Program-made: the position numbers and the translations under genes
Shown here: piece after piece, positions 25,823 to 34,353 of the stretch
Layout of the letters: each line of letters opens with the position of its first letter
Numbering within the stretch: position 1 is the stretch's first letter
NCBI GenBank assembly: GCA_965601455.1
Contig: OZ271831.1
Span: forward strand, 2,480,001 to 2,544,000
Source: JANQEU01 sp965601455
Lineage (GTDB): Bacteria; Bacteroidota; Bacteroidia; Cytophagales; Cyclobacteriaceae
Length of the DNA stretch: 64,000 bases
Reading direction: 5' to 3'
The notes under the pieces: generated by a model
Told to the model about the DNA's origin: nothing
Databases searched by the model: none
Seen by the model: the letters and a program-made list of their open reading frames with translations, nothing else

Positions 25823-26659
25823 ATGAATCGATTAGTCGACTCTCTTTTTGATCGTGTAGAAGTTCTTTGGGAAAGTAAGCGAACTCCCAAATTGATTAGT
25901 GGAATCCTAATCCTGGCTTTTTCAATTACCCTTCTTGTTGTAGTGCTGGCAAGATTGGCTCCGCAGAGTACTTTTCCATCAACCAGCAATCTTTTTCTTG
26001 CTGTTGATATCTCTTTTACCCTGCTCCTAATTTTTGAAATACTGGGACTCATCTTCGTGTTACCTCGGTCCGTAGCCGACTCGGTAGGGAAACAGTTTGA
26101 AATATTGTCCATCATCCTGCTTCGATCGGCCTTCAAAGAATTTGGACGTATTTCGGACCCTGTTTTACATGGTTCCATCGATATTATGGAATTAATGCCT
26201 ATGCTGGCCGATGCTTTCGGTGCTCTTTTAATCTTCCTGATTATCGGGTACTATTATCATTTTCAGAGACACGAGAAAATAACACATTCAAAGCAGGAAC
26301 AACAGGAATTCATATCATTCAAAAAGTTGCTTGCTCTTCTACTACTATTGACATTCACAGTCATTGGTATTACGGACTTATGGTCCGCTCTAGTTTCAGA
26401 TGTTTACCGTCCATCTTTTAATACGTTCTATACTATCTTGATTTTCGCTGATGTACTGATCCTGTTATACTCGCTTCGATATCAATCCCTGTATATCAAC
26501 TTATTTCGGTATTCCTCATATGTTTTTGCAACCTTGTTGATCCGGCTTTCACTTTCATCACCTGCTTTCATAAATGTGGCTACAGGAGTTCTTGCAGGAG
26601 CTTTTGTCCTCGGACTTACGTTGATCTACAACAAATTCAGAAAGATGAATGTAGAGTAG
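25823..26659 (+). CDS. Multi-pass membrane protein, unknown function
   Basis: The 278-aa product has about six to seven hydrophobic segments (near 25-45, 58-80, 128-145, 165-190, 200-220, 230-250, 255-272) and short charged loops. There is no signal peptide, transport motif or catalytic signature that I can name. The segment around 84-105 (RSVADSVGKQFEILSIILLRSAFKEF) has spaced arginines/lysines but is not a clear voltage sensor. It lies between the sugar cluster and a tail-anchored protein and is probably a single-gene unit. Confidence 0.7.
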   Translation: MNRLVDSLFDRVEVLWESKRTPKLISGILILAFSITLLVVVLARLAPQSTFPSTSNLFLAVDISFTLLLIFEILGLIFVLPRSVADSVGKQFEILSIILLRSAFKEFGRISDPVLHGSIDIMELMPMLADAFGALLIFLIIGYYYHFQRHEKITHSKQEQQEFISFKKLLALLLLLTFTVIGITDLWSALVSDVYRPSFNTFYTILIFADVLILLYSLRYQSLYINLFRYSSYVFATLLIRLSLSSPAFINVATGVLAGAFVLGLTLIYNKFRKMNVE

Positions 26660-26724
26660 AATACCCAGATTTGGGGATTGACAGGGATTGTTTAAGATGA
26701 TATATTGTGCGAAACAACTAATTC

Positions 26725-26805
26725 ATGGCACTCACACTCCTTATCATCGGACTCATTGTGTTCATTCTAATTGAGATTAGGGATCTTCTTGGTAGTAAAA
26801 ACTAG
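26725..26805 (+). CDS. Possible 26-aa single-membrane-segment protein
   Basis: A 26-codon frame from ATG 26725 encodes MALTLLIIGLIVFILIEIRDLL followed by GSKN: one hydrophobic helix and a short charged tail. Its stop shares CTAG (26802-26805) with the stop of the leftward gene, the arrangement seen at four other convergent pairs in this window. There is no clear ribosome site. It may be a real membrane small protein or chance. Confidence 0.35.
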   Translation: MALTLLIIGLIVFILIEIRDLLGSKN

Positions 26806-27110
26806 TTAATAACTTCAATGACTTCGGAATAGTCCGCCGTAACTACCCAGTAGAGAATAACCATAAGGATAATTAACGTAAGTCCCAGGATGAGAATAAA
26901 TCGATGCTGGTTTCGTCTTCTATCTCTCTTCAACTTCATATGAAATCGTTCTACTTCATGTATTCTGGGCTCCTTTATGAGTTGCATCGGGCTCTGATAT
27001 TGCACTCTGTGATTTTCTACAATATCTTTTATTCGCTTTCTCCCGGTGAGCTTTTGCAAGTTTTCCCTATTGCTGTTAATCATGGAATCGATAGGCCCTC
27101 CGAATGACAT
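26802..27110 (-). CDS. Small tail-anchored membrane protein, unknown
   Basis: The 102-aa product has a basic cytoplasmic part (RKRIKDIVENHRVQYQSPMQLIKEPRIHEVERF, then KLKRDRRRNQH) and one C-terminal membrane helix (FILILGLTLIILMVILYWVV). The opening MSFGGPIDSMI is a pattern I recall from conserved small Bacteroidota proteins without function. It is divergent from the 27284 gene, sharing a 170-bp spacer. Confidence 0.65.
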   Translation of the reverse strand: MSFGGPIDSMINSNRENLQKLTGRKRIKDIVENHRVQYQSPMQLIKEPRIHEVERFHMKLKRDRRRNQHRFILILGLTLIILMVILYWVVTADYSEVIEVIN

Positions 27111-27232
27111 GAGAGTATATTTTGGTACTACCTATTTATACGTAAGAAAGTCGGTATCCATTAACAAAATCCGGTATGAATTATATCACAAGAAGATGTA
27201 GCCACGTATTTCGGAAAAATACCGTTTCCTAT

Positions 27233-27270
27233 TTAACTAATAATATTAGTTAATTACTAAATTTGTTAGC
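27233..27270. promoter_or_regulatory. Two 15-bp operator-like palindromes 20 bp apart
   Basis: ACTAATAATATTAGT (27236-27250) is a perfect palindrome around its central base, extendable to 27233-27253 (arms TTAACTAATA and TATTAGTTAA). A degenerate copy, ACTAAATTTGTTAGC, follows at 27256-27270; centres are 20 bp apart, about two helix turns. The same 15-mer occurs at 8582-8658 beside the HTH-S24 repressor. The second copy ends 13 bp before the ATG at 27284. Confidence 0.65.
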
Positions 27271-27283
27271 ATAACTATTGAAA

Positions 27284-27613
27284 ATGGAATTGGAGATGAT
27301 TCGTAAGGACAATGGGATGTCCTTTGTATACTGGAAGGAATCAATTGAGCATGAATTGAAGCAAAAAGGCATCAATGTACCGAAAGAAGGCAACGACCTT
27401 ATTGGTCAGCTTTACTATAAGAATTGGACTGCCAGACAAATTGTTGAGATATTTCTGAATCCAGTTACCAAAGGAAGGATAACCATTGAAATTGAAGATC
27501 AATCAGGTTCGCAATTGTCTAAAGACTTCTACTCCTTCGATGGGATACGTGAATTCCTAATCAAGAATCCAGCTGCACGTATTTACTTCGGAAAGAAAGC
27601 TACATTCAAATAG
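27284..27613 (+). CDS. Unknown small protein, putative member of the S24 regulon
   Basis: The frame opens with TTG at 27278, but ATG at 27284 is more likely, giving 109 aa. I do not recognise the family. The protein is soluble, mixed alpha/beta, with a charged first half (SFVYWKESIEHELKQKGINVPKEGND) and a second half with WTARQIVEIFLNPVTKGRITIEIED and FDGIREFLIKNPAARIYFG. It stands alone. Two copies of the operator-like palindrome found at the dinB module lie directly upstream, so it may be induced by DNA damage together with dinB; this is inferred. Confidence 0.65.
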   Translation: MELEMIRKDNGMSFVYWKESIEHELKQKGINVPKEGNDLIGQLYYKNWTARQIVEIFLNPVTKGRITIEIEDQSGSQLSKDFYSFDGIREFLIKNPAARIYFGKKATFK

Positions 27614-27630
27614 TATCATTACTAAAACAA

Positions 27631-28815
27631 TCACCAAAAATCCGGTTTCTGGTTAGTTGAAGCATGATACCGACAATCAGCACATTCAATTCGTAAAAAC
27701 GCCGCACTGGCTGGAGAAATGAAATATCCAAGTGTGTAATTAAACTTGTTCTCTTCCATGAATGCACCGATTTGATCTATCTCGGTAATAATGGGATCTA
27801 TAGCATCGCAATTAATAATGAAAGAAAATGGCTCCCAGTAGCCCTGATCTTTAAATTCCCAGGCATTGAAAGTCTTTCGAACTGATCTTTCCTGCAACAC
27901 CTCAAAATAACCTAAAACAGGCTCTGTTGGACTTTCGACATTGGAAATGTTACCGCGTATGGTTCCAACCTGTTGATCGAAAAGGAAACCCTCTGTATTA
28001 CCTTGATTCAAAAGATTCCAGTACTGATAAGATTCAGGCGACAAGGCATACTGCTTTACTTCAATGCTGTACTTTCTTTTTAAGTATCCACTATCTGAAT
28101 GAAAGCTATGAATGGGTTGCTGGAAAATTTGAGTTTCGCCCGGCAGCAACTCTTTTATGTTGATCTGTTTGGAGGTATCCATTTGCCAGCACAATTCGAC
28201 TTGCAGCGAATCATTGACAGAACCAAGTTCTCTAATTACATAATTGTTTCCACCAGTCCATAACCACCTGGACGGATTTGGCACGATAAGCTCATAGGTG
28301 GAGTTCCAAACCCATCGGAAGTGCCTATTTTCCTCTTCCACCCGATCGACATTTACATAAAAGTTGAAAAAACCTCCCTGTAGGTTACTTGGACTGCTTT
28401 GAGGAACAAACTCGATATATAAAGAGTCAATGGTAGGGGTTTCGGTCATTTGAACGGGATCTGATTCATAGGTCCTCCCATCCGAAGTTTCAATACTTAA
28501 TTGATAGGTCGTGTTGGGCAAAGCAGCGTAATCTTCGCGAGACATATAAATTCCCGGATCCACTTCTTCAAATACGACATTTGACTGGTTGGAAATGATA
28601 AGCTCCACTGTTGCTCGGGATTCAGGCCTAAATGAATTTTCCTGTGTAAGCGCAACAGATCTGGAAATCTTAACCACTTGTCGCTCCGGTCGGTCGGTAA
28701 TCATAGCCTCCACCACCAGCAATGATTCGGTATTGAAGTCTTCCGGATCAATGCGCTCTATACAAGTGAACAGTCCCACCAACAATACCAGCCATATGTG
28801 ATTTATTGTCTTCAG
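27631..28815 (-). CDS. DUF4249 lipoprotein, paralogue 1, probable CTG start
   Basis: DUF4249 proteins are Bacteroidota envelope lipoproteins encoded next to TonB-dependent receptors; their exact role is unknown. Family marks: EAMITDRPERQVVKISRS, YQLSIETSDGRTYESDP, RHFRWVWNSTYE. From the first conventional start (TTG 28785) the leader lacks its basic end. The frame runs back to a TGA at 28821, and CTG at 28815 gives MKTINHIWLVLLVGLFTC, a complete lipoprotein signal with Cys18. The other paralogue has the same CTG-AAG arrangement. The two are about 70% identical by eye and both end NQKPDFW. Last gene of the receptor operon. Confidence 0.82.
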   Translation of the reverse strand: MKTINHIWLVLLVGLFTCIERIDPEDFNTESLLVVEAMITDRPERQVVKISRSVALTQENSFRPESRATVELIISNQSNVVFEEVDPGIYMSREDYAALPNTTYQLSIETSDGRTYESDPVQMTETPTIDSLYIEFVPQSSPSNLQGGFFNFYVNVDRVEEENRHFRWVWNSTYELIVPNPSRWLWTGGNNYVIRELGSVNDSLQVELCWQMDTSKQINIKELLPGETQIFQQPIHSFHSDSGYLKRKYSIEVKQYALSPESYQYWNLLNQGNTEGFLFDQQVGTIRGNISNVESPTEPVLGYFEVLQERSVRKTFNAWEFKDQGYWEPFSFIINCDAIDPIITEIDQIGAFMEENKFNYTLGYFISPASAAFLRIECADCRYHASTNQKPDFW

Positions 28816-28829
28816 GACTCAAAGGTTTA

Positions 28830-30437
28830 CTAATTTCTACCTACAGAAAAATCGACTTTCTTCACCGTATTGTCTTCTTCGATCATACCCTTTAGGATAA
28901 TTTCAAATTCCCCGGAAAGATCGGAGGTCCTGACTACAAATGTTGAAGTCAACTCAGCATCGAGGGACAAATGAGGTATCCAGAGTAATACATCTCGAAG
29001 ATCGGGAGTAATAATGTCTACGGTAGTGGGTTGAATTTGATTTGACTGAACAGGTGACTGGTAGGGATAAACCTGTGTAGAATAGTCGGGTAACATCTCG
29101 AAGGGGTCTGTATTCTGATATGAGCTGAAGTTCACAGCACCTGTATATCCCTCAGAACCCATATCAAATTGGACAGGATAAATCTCCACCTGTTGGATCA
29201 TGGATTGATCGATAGTCAGGATTTCCGTAAGGGGTAACGGAATCCAGTTTAGACAGGTTAAAACATTATTTTGGATTAGCGTTCTGTTTGGAACGTTTCT
29301 TACGTAGAGTTCTTTTGAACTGCCGTTTCTTTTCAGTTCGAGGTGCTGTATATACTCAATAATCGGATCCTCCAAAGTTGGGAACCTGGTATAATCGTCA
29401 AGACTATAGATCACCGGTGAAGTATCCACAATTCGCTTTCTCGCTCTCTCCTGGTTATTCATTTGAATGTTATTGTAGATATCACCAACCTGAATTTGTT
29501 GGGCTCTTGATAACAACCAGGAATCAATTGAGTCGATATCTAGATTAATCTTATTTGGAAGATCAACGAAATCGTATGATCCAAGGTACGGTGAATCAAA
29601 GATTACCGCTTCACTGTTTATCCCCTGCACGACCAATTCATCCGTATTTTCAGGATCTACTAAGAATTCAAAATTTCCTTCAGCATTGGTCACTAGCTGA
29701 TAGATGATGGCATTCTGATCTCCAGTATGTATGGTAAACGGTTTGTTTCCAATAGGATTCTTTCTGGAATCAATTACTTGTCCTGAAATCATTTCACCAT
29801 TAAAATCCGGCAGATGGATAACCGTAATATCTTCTACGTCTGATTGGGTGTTTTCAATTCGATCACTTCCCAAAGAAGGCCTTTTCATTCTGACTAATAA
29901 AGATCCATGAAACGACTCATCCGATGAAAGAGTAATGTTGACAGAATCCCTGGTGCCTATCTTCTTACGATCCAGCTCAATTTGTAACGATTGGTTAACC
30001 AATTCATTTAACTCGCCACTTTCAATTTTCTCAAACTGATCAGTAGAAATTTTCTTGAATGGATTTACGATGGTGATTTGTTGTTTTGGAAATACAGTAC
30101 TTCCAAAGTTTCTCATCCATTTTGTACTCCCAAATAAAAGATAATTACCCGTTTCAACGGTCAATGGAATGTAGATACTTGCCTGCCCTTTTCCGGAATT
30201 ATCCAATTCAACTTTTTCCTGAATTACAGGTTCGCCTTTTGATGAAATAATCTCAACATAAGCAAGACGGCTTATCTGGAAACTCTGATCTTCTAATTGG
30301 ACACGAACGCTAAGCTCAAGATTTTCACCGCTAACCAATACATCGTGATTGGCAATCAACTTCATCTGCTCATTGTATTCCCTCGGATCCGTTTGTCCGT
30401 AAAGGTTGAATGCCAGCAAGAGCAAGCAAAGGTTCAT
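28830..30437 (-). CDS. Secreted MG2-like protein of TonB-receptor operon
   Basis: The ATG at 30437 gives a Sec signal (MNLCLLLLAFNLYGQ) and about 535 aa; a longer frame from 30554 overlaps the preceding gene and has no better start. The N-terminal part (about 20-140) resembles an MG2-type beta-sandwich (VSGENLELSVRVQLED, AYVEIISSKGEPVIQEKVELDNSGKGQASIYIPL, GNYLLFG). A carboxypeptidase-like region follows (ISGQVIDSRKNPIGNKPFTIHT, TNAEGNFEFLVD) with a less typed C-terminus. Such proteins accompany TonB receptors and DUF4249 lipoproteins. It lies between the two DUF4249 paralogues. No enzymatic motif seen. Confidence 0.75.
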   Translation of the reverse strand: MNLCLLLLAFNLYGQTDPREYNEQMKLIANHDVLVSGENLELSVRVQLEDQSFQISRLAYVEIISSKGEPVIQEKVELDNSGKGQASIYIPLTVETGNYLLFGSTKWMRNFGSTVFPKQQITIVNPFKKISTDQFEKIESGELNELVNQSLQIELDRKKIGTRDSVNITLSSDESFHGSLLVRMKRPSLGSDRIENTQSDVEDITVIHLPDFNGEMISGQVIDSRKNPIGNKPFTIHTGDQNAIIYQLVTNAEGNFEFLVDPENTDELVVQGINSEAVIFDSPYLGSYDFVDLPNKINLDIDSIDSWLLSRAQQIQVGDIYNNIQMNNQERARKRIVDTSPVIYSLDDYTRFPTLEDPIIEYIQHLELKRNGSSKELYVRNVPNRTLIQNNVLTCLNWIPLPLTEILTIDQSMIQQVEIYPVQFDMGSEGYTGAVNFSSYQNTDPFEMLPDYSTQVYPYQSPVQSNQIQPTTVDIITPDLRDVLLWIPHLSLDAELTSTFVVRTSDLSGEFEIILKGMIEEDNTVKKVDFSVGRN

Positions 30438-30451
30438 AAGTATCCTGAAAT

Positions 30452-31639
30452 TCACCAAAAGTCTGGTTTTTGATTGGTGGAACCATGAACCGTACAATCC
30501 GCGCATTCTATTCGATGAAAAGCCACACTTGGTGGAGAGGTGATGAAATAGCATAGAGTATAGTAAAACTGATTTTCCTCCATGAAAGTCGGTATCTCAT
30601 CAAGTCCAGTAATGATCGGATCAACCTCGTCGCAATTGATTATGAAAGGAAACGGCTCCCAATAATTTTGATCTCTGAACTCCCAGGAATTGTAAAACTT
30701 CCGAACCGATTGTTCTTGTAAAACCTCAAAATAGCCCAGAACCGGTTCCAATGGGCGGTCAACATTATAGATGTTACCTCTTATGGTTCCCACCTGTTGA
30801 TCAAACAGGAATCCCTGCGCATTGCTTTGTTCCAACAAATTCCAGTATCGGTACGACTCAGGGGAAAGAGCGTACTGCTTCACCTCAATACTATATTTCT
30901 TCTTAAGATAACCGCTGTCCGAATGAAAGCTATGTATGGGTTCTCTGAATATTTCATTTTCACCCGGAAGTAATTCCTTAATACTTATCTGCTTGGAAGT
31001 ATCCATTTGCCAACAGATTTCGACCTGTAACGAATCATTTACCGATCCGAGCTCCCTAATTACCCAGGTATTCCCACCCGTCCATAACCATCTGGATGGA
31101 TTGGGGACAGACAGCTCATAAGTAGAATTCCATACCCATCGAAAATGTCTGTTGTCCTCCGGAACATTGTTGATATCCAGGTAAAAATTGAAAAATCCTC
31201 CTTGCGGGTTCATTGGGCTACTCTGGGGTACAAATTCTACATACAAAGAGTCAAACGGTGGAGTTTCCGTCATCTCACTGGGATCAGAAAGATAGGATTG
31301 GCCATTTGATGTTTCAATGCTTAGCTGGTAAGCAACTCTTGGTTGTGCAGCATAAGGTGCTGTGGATTGATAAACTCCCGGCTCTATCTCTCGAAATGGG
31401 ACATTGGGCTGATTGGTTACGATGAGCTCTACCTCGGCATCGGACACCGGTTCGAACGAACTACTGCTGGTAATAGCAACTGAACGTGATATCTTGACCG
31501 TTTGGTGTACCGACTGATCCGTAATCATTGCCTCAATGACTAGTAATGATTCGGTGTTCAATTCCTCCGGATCGATTGGTTGAATACAAGTAACCAATCC
31601 CAGGAACAAAATGGGCGATATGGATTTAAAAAACTTCAG
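30452..31639 (-). CDS. DUF4249 lipoprotein, paralogue 2, probable CTG start overlapping the receptor stop
   Basis: Close paralogue of the gene at 27631. The first conventional start (TTG 31609) gives an incomplete leader. CTG at 31639 gives MKFFKSISPILFLGLVTC, a full lipoprotein signal with Cys18, at exactly the position of CTG in the other paralogue. CTG overlaps the TGA stop of the TonB receptor gene as CTGA, the equivalent of the common ATGA coupling overlap. ATT at 31642 is a less likely alternative. The protein carries the DUF4249 marks (EAMITDQSVHQTVKISRS, RHFRWVWNSTYELSVPNPSRWLWTG) and is presumed to sit at the outer membrane with the receptor. Confidence 0.83.
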   Translation of the reverse strand: MKFFKSISPILFLGLVTCIQPIDPEELNTESLLVIEAMITDQSVHQTVKISRSVAITSSSSFEPVSDAEVELIVTNQPNVPFREIEPGVYQSTAPYAAQPRVAYQLSIETSNGQSYLSDPSEMTETPPFDSLYVEFVPQSSPMNPQGGFFNFYLDINNVPEDNRHFRWVWNSTYELSVPNPSRWLWTGGNTWVIRELGSVNDSLQVEICWQMDTSKQISIKELLPGENEIFREPIHSFHSDSGYLKKKYSIEVKQYALSPESYRYWNLLEQSNAQGFLFDQQVGTIRGNIYNVDRPLEPVLGYFEVLQEQSVRKFYNSWEFRDQNYWEPFPFIINCDEVDPIITGLDEIPTFMEENQFYYTLCYFITSPPSVAFHRIECADCTVHGSTNQKPDFW

Positions 31640-34353
31640 AATGATATATTATATGTTATGGTTGGAATGGCCGTACCTAAGACAGCGAGTTCATACCCAC
31701 GTACCCTTCCAAATTCATTTGCAAAAAACACAGAATAAGCATTTCTCCTGGCGGTTAAATTATAGATGGATATGTTCCAATAACCATAACCGAACCGATT
31801 CAGCTTGTGAGAGTTTTCGATGTTGACGCCAATGTCAACTCGGAAATAATCGGGTATTCTGAATTGGTTACGACCAGAAAACTGTGTAAACTCAATGCCA
31901 CTAATGACATACTTACCCGTAGGATATGTCACCGGTCTTCCTGTTGAATATACGATGTTCGCGGAGAAACTAAATCTTCTTGTGTACTTGTAATTCGCCA
32001 CCAGATTTATGTTATGGGGCTTATCAAAGTTGGATGGAAAGAACTCCCCTCCATCGATCGTGTTTTCCGGAAATTCATCCCGAAATCGTTGTTCTGACCG
32101 ACTGTATGCATAAGCAAACCAACCGTTTAGCTTACCTGCCTGCTTTTTAACCAGTACCTCAAGACCATAAGCTCGTCCTTCTCCTTGTAGAACATCCGTT
32201 TCAAGGCTTTCATTGAGTACAAGATTTGCCCCCAATTTGTAGTCTAACAGGTTGTCCAGTTGTTTATAGTAAGTCTCAACGGAAAACTCCAGTTCATCAG
32301 TTAGGCGTTGATAATAACCAGCTGAGTATTGGATGGATTGTTGCGGAGCGAAATTTGGATCAGATAGTTTCCATGTATCGGTTGGTGATACTGATGAGGT
32401 ATTGGATATCGCATGAATGTATTGCCGCATCTGGGTAATTCCAGCCTTTATCGATGACCTTGGGCTAAAAGAATACTTTCCAGTAATACGAGCTTCCGGC
32501 CCGGAGTAGGTTTCAACAAATTCATTATCACCTAGCGTTACTGAACCCAGGAAAGAACTATTGTCCCTGGGTAAACCTTCCTGATATATGTTGATCGAAC
32601 GACCTCCGTACGGTGAGAAGAAAGAGTACCTAAGTCCTCCACTTACCGAAAGCTGGGAGTTGATTTCATAATCATCGGAAATGAAAACCGCTCGTTCCAA
32701 CCCTCGTTCCCTTTCCAATTGGGCCGGTACTACGGTAGATCCATTCAAAGGATCCAAATACCCCTGATTGATTTCATACAATCTAGCCTCGGCTCCCAAT
32801 CTAAAATTGTGCTTCTGAGATGGGAAATAATCTACTATTAGTTTGGCAAATTGGTCGGATATATCGAAACCGTACTCGAAAGCCGACTCCATGGTCTTGT
32901 CATAGATTATCTGAAAATCATATTGACTCATTCCTCCAATAACACTTAGAGTCAAATCATTACGAATGAGTTGTTTCCATTCCGCGGAAATGGCTTTATT
33001 GGAGTAATTGGTGAGTGAATCCACTGTCAGTCGAAATGCGTCGTTGCTTTGGTAGGCACTCACTTTTATTGAGTTTCCGTTGCCATAACTGTGGTGGAGA
33101 CTGAGCAAAACGTCGTTAAATGATGGATCGCTCTGCCTGATCGCATCGTTGTCTGCTCTTCTTACAATCCAATCTGAATAGGTCGTTCTTACATTGGCGA
33201 GCAGGGAGGTTTTTTCTTTAATAATCGGGACTTCAATGATACCTTTCGCTGTCACCGGACTGATGCCCAGTTTACCAGTTACCTTTTCTTTATTTGCCCG
33301 TTTTAAGTTCACGTTTAATAAGGACGATAGACGACCACCATATTCTGACGGAATACTACTCTTCATTATTTCCGAGCTTCCCATAGCATCGGCGTCGAAA
33401 CTGGAGAAAAAGCCGAAGAAGTGGAAAGGATTGTAGATTGTTGCGTGATCCAGTAGAATTAGGTTTTGGTCCGTTTTACCGCCTCTAACATTCAATCCCG
33501 CAGAACCCTCACCTACTTTTTGTACACCTGGTAACATCAGGACGGTTTGCATGATGTCATTTTCACCCAAGACCTTAGGAATGTTCTTCATTCGTTGGAC
33601 ATCAATCGTTTCTACACCCATTTTCAGGTTATTGGGATTGGCACTATTGTCCGAAATAATTGTGACTTCTCTAAGCACGCGTGGTTGTTCTATCAAAGGA
33701 ATGTTAAGTTCCCCATCCGATATCAGAACAATCTTTACGGCATATGGCTTCATCGATGGATATCGGACTTCGATCTGATGGCTCCCTCGTGGTAACCTGA
33801 GACGGTATCTCCCATTTTCATCAGTAGTCGTACTTGCATCGAGATCCTTTACCTGGATCAATGCAGACGAAAGTGGTTCGTTGGTTACGTCGTTGGTCAC
33901 CTGACCGGAAATCAATGCATTTTCGTTTTGATTGATTCCCGACAAATCACCAATTCGAATCAAGTCCGAATTCTGTTGCAATCGTGCCAATGAGTTTTGA
34001 ATAACATAATTGTCCGCAGTAGTTGATTCCGTTTCATAGAAAAGGGAATCCAAAACCTGGATGTTACTGGTCAAAATAAACAACCCATTCATTCGAGTGT
34101 ATTGAATCTGATAAGGATCCAGAAGTTGTTTAACAATTTCCTCCTCAGTTCCGGAAAACTCACCACTTACCATCACGGTGTCAATCCAGTCTGTCTTGTA
34201 GAAAAACTGAGTTGCAGTGCTTTGATTGAGTGAATCAAGTACGCTATTCAGTGGAGTCGAATCGAAAGTAAACGAGTAAGTAGGAACCTGGGCGTACGAA
34301 TAGCTACCGACCAATAAAAACCATACGCAGAAATACTGGAGTCTACATTTCAT
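31636..34353 (-). CDS. TonB-dependent receptor with STN and carboxypeptidase-like domains
   Basis: The 905-aa outer-membrane receptor has, in order: Sec signal (cleavage near SYAQ), STN domain (about 25-100; SFTFDSTPLNSVLDSLNQST, YTRMNGLFILTSN), carboxypeptidase-like domain (about 148-230; ISGQVTNDVTNEPLSSALIQV, TTDENGRYRLRLPRG), plug (about 250-350; GVQKVGEGSAGLNVRGGKTDQNLILLDH) and a barrel ending in an aromatic residue (YNISF). STN domains usually pass a signal to an anti-sigma factor, but none is encoded nearby. It overlaps the preceding gene by 11 bp and the next by the CTGA arrangement. Substrate unknown. Confidence 0.93.
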   Translation of the reverse strand: MKCRLQYFCVWFLLVGSYSYAQVPTYSFTFDSTPLNSVLDSLNQSTATQFFYKTDWIDTVMVSGEFSGTEEEIVKQLLDPYQIQYTRMNGLFILTSNIQVLDSLFYETESTTADNYVIQNSLARLQQNSDLIRIGDLSGINQNENALISGQVTNDVTNEPLSSALIQVKDLDASTTTDENGRYRLRLPRGSHQIEVRYPSMKPYAVKIVLISDGELNIPLIEQPRVLREVTIISDNSANPNNLKMGVETIDVQRMKNIPKVLGENDIMQTVLMLPGVQKVGEGSAGLNVRGGKTDQNLILLDHATIYNPFHFFGFFSSFDADAMGSSEIMKSSIPSEYGGRLSSLLNVNLKRANKEKVTGKLGISPVTAKGIIEVPIIKEKTSLLANVRTTYSDWIVRRADNDAIRQSDPSFNDVLLSLHHSYGNGNSIKVSAYQSNDAFRLTVDSLTNYSNKAISAEWKQLIRNDLTLSVIGGMSQYDFQIIYDKTMESAFEYGFDISDQFAKLIVDYFPSQKHNFRLGAEARLYEINQGYLDPLNGSTVVPAQLERERGLERAVFISDDYEINSQLSVSGGLRYSFFSPYGGRSINIYQEGLPRDNSSFLGSVTLGDNEFVETYSGPEARITGKYSFSPRSSIKAGITQMRQYIHAISNTSSVSPTDTWKLSDPNFAPQQSIQYSAGYYQRLTDELEFSVETYYKQLDNLLDYKLGANLVLNESLETDVLQGEGRAYGLEVLVKKQAGKLNGWFAYAYSRSEQRFRDEFPENTIDGGEFFPSNFDKPHNINLVANYKYTRRFSFSANIVYSTGRPVTYPTGKYVISGIEFTQFSGRNQFRIPDYFRVDIGVNIENSHKLNRFGYGYWNISIYNLTARRNAYSVFFANEFGRVRGYELAVLGTAIPTITYNISF

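Noticed and set aside
25823..26659. Voltage-gated channel domain
   Set aside because: Only a weak run of spaced basic residues was seen; no S4 repeat or pore motif.
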